Source: Sipunculus nudus (Eukaryota > Annelida > Sipuncula > Golfingiida > Sipunculidae). Taken from it: 64,000 nucleotides of DNA. The stretch spans positions 67,066,926-67,130,925 of the forward strand of contig CM049309.1 in assembly GCA_026874595.1 (NCBI GenBank), in the 5' to 3' direction. The stretch's first letter is position 1; every line of letters begins with the position of its first letter. Position numbers and translations under genes: made by a program. The notes beneath the pieces were generated by a model. The model had not been told where the DNA came from, did no database searches, and worked only from the letters and a program-made list of their open reading frames with translations. Shown here piece after piece: positions 25,701 through 41,389 of the stretch.

Positions 25701-28700
25701 TCAAATTTAAATATTAATATTTACGTTACTTATCCTACTTAAACTAAAGAAATGCAAATCTGTTTAAATGACGTGATAAATCCAAGGTAAAAACGATACC
25801 GGAAGGACCCTTCAATCTATATTCTGTTTTTACCAACCTGTCATCAAGGAAAGGATAAAAAGATTTTATAAAACATAAAATGCACTGGAAAGCAGGGACA
25901 ATAACCAACTGTACAATATGTCATGATAATAAACAAACGCCTTAAGAGTTATCTTGGATATACAGTTAATTTAAAATCTATGAAATTTGATTCTATCAAA
26001 CTTGTACAGGTAACATTAAAAAACTGCATGATATTTAATGCAGGTTCACGCTATTTATAAATTTTAAATTTTTAAGAAACCTTAAGAAAAAATGATCCAC
26101 ATATGACCATAAAAATTTAAAATGAAAGTCAATTATTTCATTGAGCTCCCATATATAATCAAGTTTAATTTTCAAAAAGAATTGTGACCCTTCTAGGCAA
26201 TAAAATATCACCATAAAGCAACAGGTGACTTAGGGATGATGGAAAATTAAAAGTAATCGTCATAGAGAGATATGCAGTTCCTCTTGAAATAGGAAAAAAT
26301 CAACCTTATGTTAAAGATGAATAAAAGAAAATATTAAAAATAATTAGAATTATACTGATGGATGGTTAAATTCAAAGAGAAGTATATAATGGATTGTAAC
26401 AGATTACCTTTGAGATAATGCCACAATTCCATGAAATGCTGTCTTTTCGTTTAACCGTATTACCAATCAGCGTGCGGCAGTAATTTTAATACTTATCTGA
26501 AACAGGCGGGAATAATAGAGAGGAACGACTTAATAACGGAACAAATTTACCTGTTGAGCCTTTCTTTTAACATCCGACGTGGAAAGAAACGCTCAGCGGT
26601 ACATTGAAGCTAGTACGCGCGGATGGCTTGCCCCCCATCCGTATCTCTGGGACTTGGAGCCGCTTTATGAGTTCCGCCCAGATTTCCCTGCGCTCAGGTA
26701 CACCAGGCCCCACCCCACCGCCCCATCCCCTTTGTTCCCGAAGCCTGTTGGAGACGAGGCGGCACTAGCTTGCCCCGTCTACGCACGGTGTATGACCCCA
26801 TGCGATCAATACTGCCTCTGCAACAGCTGTACACTGAAATGGGGGCACCCCGGCTCCCGTGACAATATGTACAGTGCGCCCATCAAATTAGTCATCCCGG
26901 CCAGACATGCCGCAATTCGTTCTACAAGCTGCATATTCTCTTTTTATTACGTGCACAATACATTCAATAACATATAGCATCCATACTGTACCAGCTCTCT
27001 CACTGGATCAGCGCTTTGCAGCTACGAGCAATGAAGCACGAATCTTTAAGCATGAGCAGCGCAATGACGCACTTTATTTGTCACAGCCGAATACAGCAGG
27101 GGACACTCTGCGGTGCCGGTTCACCCACCTGTAGCCACTCCAACTCTCATTAATTGACACCCTATATCAAAGTGGTCAATATAACTTACCGTGAACTCGG
27201 CGCTGCTAACTTGCCGTAGAAGCGTGAGCCCCTCTCACAAACACCGCCTTGAAAAGCGCACCTGTGATCGATGACGTGTACGAGGTACCCCTCCGACAAT
27301 TAAATTTCTAGGAACAGTCAGCCTGGCTGGTGAGCTGCAGCGCCAATATCAGTGTATCGCTGTGATCTAACAAGATATTCACGGAGCGCAACCCGTGACT
27401 ATTACATTGGTCCTGTGTCCACATGAGAGATTAAGTTTAAGGAGTCGAGGCTCAGCTGAATTGTTCACTGGAAGAACCTCGCGCTACACTTGCAAGGACA
27501 GTGAGCCGCCATTTTGGCTACCCTTACTCTGCTGACAATAAACCTGGCACCGACGTGTGCCACCCAGCCTCCCTCCGCTCTCACCGATCGATAGTTGGCC
27601 AACGTGGGCCCAAATTAGCGGGCAAAATGTCCGCCTAAATCTATACTACCTGTCAGCCGCCGGCCCGCCAGCACCTCTGTAGCAACCATATGCGTACCTG
27701 TGTCGCACGCACCCGGTGCCGAGCCGCGTGAACTATCACTGATGCACACAAAGCTCTTTTAGCTTGTTCCTCCTGCTGCCAGAATGAAACATCTAAATTC
27801 TACTTTTCTATGAAGCTGGTTGTGTCCTTGTGGTCAGTGTGGTGACTACCTAGACAAACGGTCTTTGAGTGTCCAGTCAATTTAAGCAGCAGCCTCTCCC
27901 TGTTACGCCCCTCGTACCGCCGGCAACAGGCCTATACCTAAGCAGTGTTACACAAAATTGATCAAAGCTCACAGATAAGTCAGCCTGCTTGCCTGCGCCT
28001 CGTATCGACAACTGGCAAAAATGTGGCACCCTTGATAAATAAAGATGAAATAATATTCAATAAAAGGACGCCAGCTTGCACGGCTGACGGCCAATTATCC
28101 AAATACTGAAGAGGCAAGGCGGTCTACCCCTGACGCATGCGTTCCGCCGTTGATAATGGGCTGAGCGCGGTGATGAGAGGTGTTCCACCGCGGGAGGGGC
28201 TCGTACGGACCCGCTTACAGCCTTCAGGCGCTACCAGTGACTTCCTTGATGTGCCGATTTAGCAGAATCGGCCCCATAAACGCCAGCAATACTCGGCTTT
28301 TTCCCTCAACAAAAAGAAGACTCGAGCACTCAGGCTAACTGGGCTGAATTCGGCTTTTACTGGCTCAGGAACGGGAAGCCATTTGCTGCAGCCAGTGCGC
28401 ATGAAACACCCTCCGCACCGCCGTGCCCAGAAATCTCATCAGCGACAGGGGTAAAAAACAAAACTAGCTGACACTCATTAACAAATAGGCAACGGGTGGC
28501 CCGATTACATCAGCCTGCAGCGTGAAGTAGCCGTGCATATCCTGATCATTGTTAGCAGAACGCTTCAGTTTACTTTAATCCAGTCCTTTCCATAAACCAA
28601 CGCATAAAACACGACGGGAAAGTTGTCCGCAGTCCCAGAGTCTTCTTGGGATTAGTTATTTTTTTTCCCGCGGAAAGTGTGTGTGGGGGGGGGGGGATAA

Positions 28701-29365
28701 AACATAAGAGAAAGAAATGATACGATTTCTGCACAGCTTGTAAACAGCGTGCGGTACCAGTTCGACTAACTGCATGTGATGTCGCCGAAAGAGTTTGAAA
28801 ATGAAAGTAAATATTCATGTGGTCCCCCATTTCGCTTGCTATTTGCAGTATACACTTGCGCTGTATGTTATGCTCGTTTTTTTTATTTGTCGTCAAAATG
28901 TGCCAACCTCAGCATACTCATAGTCTTGGTACGTTGAATAATCTCAGTGGTCTGCTGGAAACTATTAATATTAGCAGTTTTGTTGGAGACCGACTTTTTT
29001 TTATACAGCCCCGCATAAATGAGTTCTTTAAGCGTTCTGTTACTCTGTATAATAAATATACATATATATCTGTTTAATTCTATCTGTCTCTCTGTTTCTG
29101 TCAGTCTCTCTTTTTACACTACGCAACACGTGCCCTCGTCCTTGTTCTGCATTAAATCGTCTACAAAAATTTAACTTAACTTATACAATACAACGAGCAG
29201 GTGACGATAAATTAAGAACGTTCTGTTACCTGCTCATTTACCTATTTAATTACACAAAAAATGAAAGAATAATACTAATTAGCTTGTTCATTTCTTCTTT
29301 CAGTGCTGCATCTATGATATAGACATGTATAGCACGCCTATATACTGAACACAAACATGAACATA

Positions 29366-29418
<53 letters not shown>

Positions 29419-32400
29419 TTGTCAATCAATATTTAATCAAATTCATTTTAATTGAAAAAAATCATTATTTTAATGACTTGTCTTTTCGTTAACTTTTCAT
29501 GCAAGGATTTACTCGCTTTACAAAATGTATTGTCAAGAACTAATTGCAGAAATAGGCTGTCTTTATTGTAAGGTAATTAGATACTTTTAATTCGAAGAAA
29601 CGCTTATAACTGCACAGGAACGACACAGATAAAAGAGAAAAAAATAAGAAATATGCATACTTCATACATTAGTGTACCAGAAATGATTCAAATAATTCAG
29701 TAAAATTTGGGCTGCTTATATTCTGAAAAGTTCATGCAACGTTCAGCTGCGAATACCCTAAAGTACATTTGCATATACCGAAAGATAAAATTAATATTTA
29801 TGCCCTGAAACATAACAGCAACTTGCAATATAAAATAGTGCGCATCCTGATATGAGAATATGGCGTGGATGATCAAAAAAAGACGCTGGGAGTATTGGAT
29901 TTAATAAGAAAATCTGCCATCAGAGACGCCGCCTGCAGTATCCCGAGACAATGGCAATACCATCTCAAATATGCCCCCCGATTCTGATGCTTATATATAT
30001 ATAGTTTATATAAATAAAGTCTTCCGTGCAAGATAAACCTGTCCACGATCTTTGGTCATGCATTTTTTCCATAACAACCAATCCACAATTTCTTGAGAGA
30101 TCTAAAGTTTCGTTTGCTTTTCAAAATGGGCCAACTTAAGGACATAGTCATGTTAATTGCCACCATCCCATTTTAAACTATTTGAAAAGGATTCTATAGA
30201 GATGTTGAGTTACAGCGAAAACCTAATTTGTCTTCGGCGGCGGCACAGCCATGATGACACCATATAGTATCCCGGACTTTTAGTCTGTGGATGAATAACC
30301 AGACTGACCTTAAAATCTCAACATGTCTTTAAGTTGGCAGCCTTTTGTATAGCTTATAAACTTTTCAACATCTATTTAGTTTCTTTCGTCTCATATGATT
30401 TTTTTATTATGAACACTGCGGAAAACCTGTGGTAAATACAGAAAATGGAGCATTATTATGTAATAGGCCTCCTGAATACAAGATATTTATGGAATGTAGG
30501 AGAACTGGCAGTGATCATACCTCAGTGGTTTGATGATATTTCAGTTAAAGTGCCCTAAATGCCCTTCTAACCGATATTTTAAGAACGGACGTTTGATGCC
30601 TGGTCCGTTAGACTGTGTCTCACCACTAATAGGGTCACCATTTGAAACCTGCCATGCATTGACGCTGGTATGTGTCACAAGAGCAAGAAGGTATGATCAC
30701 AGATTCTAGACAGAAAACACAGATTTTTATATCTTGTCTCGCCAAGAGGAATGCAGTTATTTCGTAACAGTGATCCACAGGTATCGTCTCTTGCTGTTTT
30801 TTTTAAATGTTTGCCTCTTTGCGCGACGGCCATAATATTCAATGATGACCGGTTTCGAGATCAAATGTGCAGGGCCTTGGTCTCTGAGGTCCTGCATGGG
30901 CTCAGCCTAATTTTGCTCTCGATCTGGAATACTTCTCTGGAACTTGAGACCAAGCAGAAATCCAAGTTTTATAATGTATGCACCATCCAATGCATACATG
31001 TCTGATTTTGTTTTATTTATTTGGGTTTTTTTTTTCTAAACAAAGTAGATCATAAGTCCATACTGCTTGCTTGTTTGTCTGTTGATATGGTAACAATATG
31101 GGACCAACTGCTGATGAAGGGTCCACTGATATGTTTGAAAACGCTGACTCCGGTAGCTTGCTGTTATTAGTTGCTTAAAACCATTTATAACTTTACAATT
31201 TTCAAAAGTGTTACAATTTCAAATGAAAATGAATGTGACTTATACCATTAGAATGAGCTCTGTAGCAGGTTTGGTTTAAAATGGTATAATACTTTATGGG
31301 TATAATATGCATATGAAACAACTTTTGGATTTATTTTTAATTAAAAATGTTTTACCATGCAGGGATGCTACCTTATAGGAGTTGATGACAGTTGGATAAC
31401 CTTGGATCAGGGGCGAATTAAGGGGAGCGCTAAAAATAGGGAAAAAAATCTGCTTTATCCGAAAAGCTCGCACAAATTTGCGTTTTGCGCCGTTTTCTTC
31501 CTTACTTCTGCAGAAGCTATTTATGTATAACGTCTTTTGGTAGTCGCCGCACACTTGTTCACCAGGAGCAAGGTGTCCCCCCCCCCCTGCTAATGCCCAT
31601 TGTCCTCCCCTGCGGATGACCATATGGTCTCGAGATCTCGGTCTTGGTCTCGGAACCAATGCATGTGGCCTCGGTTTCGGTCTCGGAACCCATGGTTCTC
31701 TCTTAGCGACATCGATAATAATGTTTTTGTCAATCGCTGCCATGAAAGAAAAAGTATTAGGCAGTCGCAGGTGTTTATCGGATGTACATAATCACTGAAG
31801 TACATGAATGCGTTAACCTCCAGCAAAAGAGGAAGTACATTATTACATTGATCTTGATCACTAAAGTACATGAATTTATAAACCTTGGTCACCGAAGTAT
31901 ATTAATTAACATATTTATCATGAACTTCGAAGCACTCCTTGAAGAAAAAAATCTCAGATAGTCACTGAAACACTTGTAGATATGGATCATGACCAATGAA
32001 ATACAGAGGTTATTAAACTTGATCAGTACAGCATATGATTATTGAAGCACATTACAGTTGAACCAAAAAGTTTAAAGTCTATTATATATAAGCTTCATGG
32101 TTGAACAGTGTGGCTGAATAACAAGGATATATCAACATATAACAGGAAAGCTAGACCCGTCTCCAGAATATATTAAACTTTCCTTCTCGCACTAGATCTG
32201 GGACTTTGGCTAAGTGACCTTTGGGATTAGGGAGGCAAAATTCCTCTGACGCTACTGACCTTATACAGATTGACCCACCACATTAACCAAGGCCAACTAC
32301 CGTCTGAGTAAGCCAGGACATGCTGAAGGCCGAACACCCTTCCTGTATCGATCGTTGCACTCACATTGCCATTTTAATGAAAGGGTCCACGGAGGCCTCC

Positions 32401-35400
32401 CAGTGGCATTGGGGCAAGAAAGGAGATTTGGACATTGACACCTGGAGCCCATCAAATGTTTTGTTTGGGTACCTTCCCAGGCTCATACCTCTTTCATTTA
32501 AAACCATTCCAAAACCAAACCAAAAATTGTTTTGAATTCACGATAGATCCCATTGAGTATATATATCATTTTAAACCTGGCACAGTGTTCCTTCTAATGG
32601 TTTGCGTATGGATACAATTTATATTTTCCTTTTTATTGTAAAAAAATTCAATTTTCATTAATTGATAAAGTACATTACAAACCACAAAACCCTTTTTTAA
32701 TTCAGTTTTCTAAACATTAAACTACAGAATAAATTATCACAGGGAGTATACATTATTTTAAAACTGGTACGTTGTTCTTTCTGGTAGTATATACATATTT
32801 CAAACTTCTATTTCATCTTCACATGAATTTGTAACATTTTAAAATTTAAGAGAAATGTAAAAGGTACACTATTTTAAGCACCCTGTAACAGTAAGTCACT
32901 TTTAATGGACAAATATTAAAATATTGATGATATCTCAAAACCTTTTTCCTCTATCATGTTTCTATCTACTCTTAAACTGAAATTTTAAATTTTGATTCGA
33001 TAAAATATTTACAATCTCATTCCCAACAAGAAACAGACGCAGTAGAGGAAAATGAAAATCATATATTGTCATGAAGTTGAAAGAATTAAGAATAATTATA
33101 AAACCTTTTTCACCTGTCCCTATAAAAAGGTATTACATAACTAGATGTGTGTGTACTCGTACAACTACCCAGTACCCCCGCTTTGATCCCCAAAGTCACG
33201 TTTCCCGAACATGCTGTGCCCAATGTAACGCTTCAGTAAAACGGGTGTATCTGGTAAGTTGCTGACTAAGGCTGTTCCTTTAATAGCCACTGATTTTAAC
33301 ACAAGTTAACAGTGATCCAAAATTTATAGGGTGGCCCTTGAGTGTTTCCTTAACCTACACAAAGTTTCATCAAGATTTGTTCATAACTTTTTGCGTAAAG
33401 TTGCTAAAAGACTAACTAACAGACAAACCAAGGGAAAACATACTAACCTTCCTATTGGAAATATAATTAAGAAGAAATGGTCCTAACCTGGGACATGTTT
33501 AACCTGTTATCTTGTCCCCATTTATAAAGATAGATGTGTACTGCATATGGTCAGGCAAAGGATTATATGCAAACGGCTCATGCAGCAATTAGGCGTCCAT
33601 TCTTTTGTATTATAGAACACATGCTGTCGGTATGAAGGTAGTTGAAATTTCGGGCAGTTGGTCTACAAGTTTCTCAGTATATATACAACACCTACTAATT
33701 ATCAATATAATTGTGGTAGGCCGATACAGAAGGTTTTCATAGCACAGGTTCTTAAGTGTCAGATTGTCTCCTGTTTTTTTAAGCCATGCATGTTTTTTTA
33801 GTTATGCAGTTGTACCCTAGATGACAGCAATATACATTCAGTAAGGCCCGGATAAATGTATCTGTAATGAGCCGGTCAAGTAATGCAAATGGCGCCACCT
33901 ATTTCCGCCCATCTGAAATAAGGACACTTCACAGCGAATAAGCAGTGTTCCCTATACAACGTATAACCTCTATGTGCCCCTTTGAATGGTCGCGTGACCG
34001 TCTTATTGGTGCATGACGTAGGCATGGCGATTTGCCTTGTACACTTGCGAGAGCAAGACCCAACGACCAGGTACTTCAAATCATTGACATCAGCGGTTAA
34101 TTATTTTTAAAAATCGTGTTTACGTTTTATTTAACAATTTTTAGGTGCAAAAAGAAAGCGCCTACTTCCTTAATGGTGTTTTTCTTCTTGACAAACTCCC
34201 TCTTTGCTCAACGATCGTCACGTGGTTTGCGACGAGCGACATATGCGACTGTTCCCTTGAAAGTAGGCTGTTTTAAATTCAGTCCATGCTCACTAAAAGT
34301 CAGTATGCAGTGCTCCGGGTGTCTCAGGCTGGGGTCGCCTCTATAAAAATGCAGCGATGGCGCCTTTAAGGTGCGACAGTCTATTTACTTCTTTTCGGGT
34401 AGTATTTTATAGCTAGGAAAAACAGTGAAAAAGGCAAAACCTGCGTGGCTACAATATTAAATTTGAACGAGTAAAAAAGAAATCTTTTAGCTCAGCTATT
34501 TTATGCTAATCCCTTTGTAGCATCACTGAGACGTGATTTTTATATATAAAAAGTCTGATGCGTGACTTAAGTTCATGTCATGTAGTGCCTTATCTGATTT
34601 GTTTCTTTACGTTGTTGAAGTATAATCGTTGGTAAATAACGATTAATGTACGAACAAAACTTAACATTGGGACGTCTTGGCAAATAAAAATGAACCATTT
34701 ATATTTATAAATAGGAGTTGACATAAAAGGATTAACATATCATTTTTTTACAATATAAATGTAACTTGCGAGGTATTCCTGAGTGATATTTTCTCAATTG
34801 CAGGAAATGCATATAATCAGACAAACTGGAGACCACACGGCCCAACTGAGAAATAGGGATCTTGGCTTGCCGAACTGCACATACAGGAAACTGTACATGC
34901 TTTAATATAGTTATAAAACCATGAGATATGTGAAGTTAATATTGTTAATTTGTAACGTTAAATAAAGCAAATATATTTAGCGGTCGTAATAACCCTCCCA
35001 TAATCGAGAGGGAAGTTTCATTCTGCCGCAGCTCCAGTGTCTACAGTTCCATAAATGCACTTTCTTCAAAATATGACCTTAACCTTTGATTCTGAATGGC
35101 AGTATGTGGTATAATAATGTTTCTAAAAGCAGACAAGGTGTCCATAAAAGACAATCCGAGCCAAAAATAATGTTGAGTTATAATGTAGTTGTCGGCGAAA
35201 ATAAACTATGAAGGTAACAATATTGAACATTAGGTCAAAGTTATCATATCAGGTGCAATTCTGTCGTGAATGACTATTAGTCCGTTCAAAGGTCGGTTTC
35301 GAAAATCTGCCGAATGGAGACTAAGTGAAAACACGGACAAAAGAAATAAAAATTCGTATCGACGGTTTAGCACTTCGGGAGATCACCACACGACCGTAAG

Positions 35401-38400
35401 AGGCTTAATGGTTTCCATTTCTTTACTAGTCATTTAAGATTCATGGCGTTCTCTACTAGAATGTAACAGTATATCTGTAAAACTTTCGTTCTGAAGCACG
35501 TTCTCTATCCCTATAAACAGTAGAACCGGGCGAGATCAAGAAATCACGGACACAGCGTCGTGCGCCGATTGCAAATTTTCGCGCATGCGCAATGTTGTAC
35601 CTCTGGTCACGCGGTCTTGTTACAGAAAACAGAAAAAATAACCAAAACAATATGTACAACAGGTGATTAAGAGACACAGCCTGTAAGCCGGGATAGTTTT
35701 GCTGGTTAACTTTGGTATTAAGCTAAAAGGATCCTAAACTGAAGGTGATACACATTGTAGCAACTAATAGACTAGCGGCCAACCTTCTAAAAGAGGCTTA
35801 GAAATAGGTGTAACCCCAACCGGAGGTATAACAAAACACAACCTGCATTTTACAAGAGGTTCTCACCTCCTTTTTCTGGAAAAATTCGGTTGTGGTTTAA
35901 GAAAAGTGTTGTTTGGTATATATGTTTACTGGCCTTTTTCCATGTCAACCTTGAACTTTTAGGTAAAGTACTTATTTTCACTCAATTTCTTATTTCTCAC
36001 TCAAAAATAATGATTAGAAACTTCACTACAGTTTGTACCTAATAAAGATCCCCATATGACTACCTACAATTTCGTTTTTGTTTCATCTTTCTATGTGCAA
36101 AATCAACAGTTATGCTTTTTTCTTTAAAATTAGGCATGGCCTTAAACATTTCAGTGGTCACCATGGAAACTGGATAAAAAAGTAGGGAAAAAATTTCTGA
36201 AAATACAACCTATTTCTTCATGAAGAGGAATAGCATACCCCATCAAGGAAAAGTAGGCTGTGTATTGCTATATAATCGGTTGGGGTATGACCCCATAAAC
36301 CACCTCTCTGCCGCAGGTCTATAAGTACTTTTACGTACTATATCAAATCAAAACAAAGATACCCCGTCCGGCACCTACAACCAATTAAAACACGACCAAC
36401 ATTACAGTCCTTGTCTAACAGTTTATAACGTATCATGTATGCCTCACATTAACAAACAAAAGAACAATTAATTCCGGATTAATTTCATCGAGCATTGAAC
36501 TGAAGCGATGGCTTAAGATAGTAGATACAGGTGACAAGCAGGAAAAAAATTATCATATAGATGCTCTCATATTCTTTATATTATCCATATGGGTTCCCTT
36601 TTTTAAGTAACCTGCCGAGAGAGCAACCTACGAGCGCTGATCAAAACATAACCTCTTTTTTTTAAAGCCAGCTATTCACTTACCTTTTCTGTAGAATTTA
36701 TGTGTTTTCTGGCTAAGTCTGCGTTCATTTTAATGCATTGTATGTAATTCCTGCAAAGAAAGGTTCTCATAACGCAGATGTATGATCTAGTTTATCTATA
36801 ATTGGTTAGTAAACACAGTCAGTGTGCCAATCTTGACAAATAGAAACAAACATGTAGCCAAAAAATGAAAGTTTACTGTACTCATAGTTGCAAAACACCA
36901 TTTGCAAAACTCGGGTTCGTCTGACTTGCCGCCATGCATATGTCCTTTGTTGAATGTGGTTGGTTTATATTGTCGGGCACCCCACATGTTACAAACACGT
37001 GGGTATAAGCAAAATGAACAGTCTGAGGCAATGGGATCTGCGTTCTCTGCATGGCCTAATTTCATAATAGGTTCATAGGATTATCCACAGTTTTATATAG
37101 ACGTCAGATATCGAAACGGATCCCTTTAAAGACGAGAGAGTCTCCTTGCCTGCTTGGTCGAGGCGGTCCAAATGTCATAAGTTTAATGATTTAATGACCG
37201 ACTTTATGTAGGCCGACTTTTTTTTTAAAACTGCTTTCCTTGTAAGTGTGTTTTCAAGATTACTGGTGATGGAAATATGGCTACCGGGGAATCTGAGCAG
37301 ATGAGGGGGCATTCGATCCGTGTATCCAAATATGCCAGACAAAACATTCCCAGACATGCAAAAATAAATACTTGCGTATATGAATGACGCTTATCTATAG
37401 CGCTTAATCCATATTCAACCTCGGATTATCAGTTGGGTGCACGGGCCCGGAGGTAATGCTATAAGCGGGATGATTTCAAAAGCCGTAGATATGAACAGGT
37501 TGATATTAACATAGATATGCCACATCGCCCCCTTTCTCCGTGATCCGTGTAGCGGAGACCCCGCCCGCAGACTTGGCCCATGCAGCGTAATAAAACCTCG
37601 TGCCGGCTTCTGAGCGTACATAATTCGGCCTGATACCGTTCTTTGGGTGCCGCGTCTCCGGCAACGCGTCACATTCAGTTGTAATATCCCTGCGCGGGAC
37701 AAATAGCAGACAGCAAGCAGGTGCGACTGATTGATTGACAAATATATAACGCGCTCCCAGTAGCTGCTCGGCAGATCAGCCTGCTTGTAGTCCTGCTAAG
37801 TTGTATCTGTAAGGTATGGCGAGTCGTCAGGCTCACACACACACACACACAGACACACACACACACACATATATATGGTTTTAACGGGATTATGTCGTTA
37901 TGTGTATATGTGTTATGTGTTTAGTAATAATAAGAATAATAATTCATAATAATTTAATTACAACATAGCGCAAACACACATAGGGTTTATCTTAATTTGT
38001 TTGTCTTTTATTTACTTAACTTGATCTGGTGCAAAAGACACATTTAAGTTGTTACATTTTATAAGATAATAGCCAATAAACAAAATATTACATTCTTATA
38101 GTAATTGGTACCTCCGCCCACAACGGAAGGATAAACCAGTGCTAGCTCTTGCTCGACCGAATGCCACTCAAATATCCTCTGCCTTTGCAGTCGAATAAAT
38201 CTATATAATCTTAACTACCGGCGCTTACAGCGTGACCCTGGCAACCGTGTACGCATTATTGGCCGGCGCAGGTGAAATGCCATTATGGCGTAACACCTGG
38301 ACGATGGAATAAACCCTGCAGGAGCCAAAGACCAAAATTATTAACAGCACATTTAGTAAAACTCAAAATATCTGTGACAGCAATGGTTAGAGATTCCAGT

Positions 38401-41335
38401 GTGCTGAACATGAATCGATACGCTTTTTCATTTGTTTATGTGTATATGCATTCTGATTTTTAACGCAGGTACATATGTACTATCTAATGTGTTGTAAAGT
38501 TATATATATATATATATACATTTAAAACTATATTAAGTTAAAACCAGTCCGTTCCACCAAGGGATTTATACTGAATATTGGCGTTTTTTTTTTTAATCTG
38601 GCTTATGCATAAAAAATTAGCTTCATTGAAACAATGAGGAATAGGAATATAATTAACTATAGACTGAAACCATAACAATACCAAGCAAACTATTTTAGAA
38701 GCGTGATGATATCAGTATATGAGGAACTGTCTATTTTTCACACCACAGATGCAGGTTAAAGTTACTGGAAACATGCACAAGGAGCTGCACTCAGTATCTG
38801 GTGATTGGTTTTGTTGTCTCATAAATATTACTTAAAGTCACAGAACTGTCCAGGAGTCTGTCTGCAGTCTGTTTCAGATTTTCCTAAATATTCCCTAAAC
38901 TGTTGCTTAGTGACCACTTAACATGCATGTGTATTTTCTGCAAGCTAAAACATATTCTCCGTCATGTGGTATATTTAAATTTAAATTGATATTTCACAGC
39001 CATTCACGGTTCAAAACATTCCAGTTTCACTATTATACAGTCCTAAAAAGTACTTTTATTATTTGCCTATCTGTAATGTGAAGCTTTTTATAGGTAAAAC
39101 TTAAAAAAAATTGCATACATATTTGTATATTTAAATACCATGTAAATCATAATTTTGAGAGTTAACACACCAAAGATAAAAAAATCTGGAGGCCTTACTT
39201 ATAATGTGATATGATGCCAAGAGATTTATACTCTAGGTGTTACAGGTATGTGTTTTATTAACTGTTTTTTTGTGTCGATTAACTTAAATTCATTAAAAAA
39301 AATTAATAATTGCATATACTGTTCAATCAACCAGTATAAAAAAACTGCCCATAGACCAAACTTTTGGAGCACATTCTCTGCCTTTCAGAATGCGTAGACG
39401 TCATAGGATCCTGCACCAGATTAGCGCCATTTCTACCCTGTCACAATAGAGAGTCTATCCGACCAGCTTACTTGCTGTCAGAGTGCCGTTTGATCCTTCG
39501 ATCAGCAAGGAACGCACTTTTCAAGTAGGCTTACCAGTCCAATTATCAGTGCCTACTGAGTCAGGATGTCATGGCTAGCACCAGATGTTATAAAATATTA
39601 AGGAAAAACTGAAACAGTGCTTGCACATGCATGTTCATTGGACAGTTCTTAGACCTAAAAATGAAATCAAAGCGAGGCTGAAATATTGGAGACGCCATTT
39701 CACTTGGCCACAAGGCCGAAAAGATATAAAGCTGGTTCACATCATGACGTTTTTCATCTCATATATGGGCTTTTAGTCTTTCAGTTCCTACTCTGCTGCC
39801 GTTTCAAACTGAGCGATAATATTTAAGTTCTAGAGAATAATCATCAAATAAGTCTTCAGCCACTGGTATAACAGTTTATGGCCTGTCGTGAGCAAGGTTT
39901 ACAGTTTGCACGGTGGAATGATTGATACGCTTTATTTCTATTAATAATAAACTATCCAAATAAAAGAAGCCTATTTAATTAATACCTTGTGTGTATATGC
40001 GGGATACTGTTCATGTCATTAGTAAGCATATATGGCGGTGGCGGCAATTTACAACAGGCGCCCCCATGCGGAGTTAATAGTATCTAGCGGACTTCAACCA
40101 GGCATGTCTGCATCTGGTCATGTGTCCATACACCCAACGGAAATAATCGCCCTCAGGCAGTTCCCTGTCAATGACACTAAATCATTGCCTCCACCGGAGG
40201 GGGGTGGGGGGGGGGGGGGTAGGGGGGGGGGGTGGGGGGGGTAGGGGGGGGGGGGTTATGTGTTCATCTCCGTTGGAGTGTATTTGTGTTTTTGTGTGAT
40301 TGTTCACAATATAACTCACGCAATCATGAACGGAATCTCATTAAATTGTCAGGGCATTTCCGAAATGGGCCAATGAAGAATCGACTAGATTTTGGTGTCG
40401 ATCCGGAACATGATCCGAATTCAGGAACGTCATCAAAGAATATTCACAAATATACTCTCACTTATGCACGAATGAACCTTCGAATATACGCCGGATAAGT
40501 GAAAGCAAACACGGGTTGGGGATCATCCCACACTACAAACTCCCCACATGGCGGAGGCTTGCATTCATTAGAAGGCAGATTTCTAATGGTATATGCATAA
40601 GACAAATATGATTTACAGTTGATAAGGTTCCATCTCCACAAAAAGAGCATGAATTTGCTCGTCATGTTACGCTCTGCATGTTCTTGCAACCTCATTCACT
40701 TTTTTTTGTATTTTGATAAACAGTATACTTATAAAAAAACAGTGCGATAAGACCAACTTAATTCACAATATGTCTGATTAGACAGGTCATTTATAACCTA
40801 TGTGAATGCGTTCAGTTCATTTACGGAATTTACAAGGCATCAGCCAATCAGCAGCTATTAAATGTTTAACCAATTTGATTACTTTATTACACTGGAACAT
40901 ACGGATATTATTTTTTTAGTACAAATTTATTCCAGGCCTAAGATTTTCATCGTAAAATATCATTTTTTAAAAATTAATCTTAATCTCGAAAAATAATGTT
41001 ATACAGGTGGATAGGTTAGGTGAAACTAACTATAATTGTCTTTGAATAATTTATTAGTATACTTCTTAATTTCATGATACTCTATTCCATTATGTTAATT
41101 CGAATATTAGGGTTATATATAATATATAAATATATGGTTAGGATGGCCTGACAACTATAGAAATAGAATATCATCAGGAATTTATTGAATAGTACAAATA
41201 CATACCTAAAGTATTCAGTATTTGAGGACATGCATTGGATTTTCACTGTTTAGGTTGTTAGGTAACACATTGTATATTCGGTATAAGGTATAACATTTAT
41301 ATAGGGAATATACAGTATATATACTATATTCGGAA

Positions 41336-41389
<54 letters not shown>

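Noticed and set aside
26579..26977. 132-codon plus-strand ORF in the GC island
   Set aside because: No recognisable motif; overlaps other open frames; explained by composition.
31600..31700. Repetitive GGTCTCGG sequence giving RPRPRSRD or GLGLGT peptides
   Set aside because: Short simple-sequence stretch; both strands are open for the same reason.
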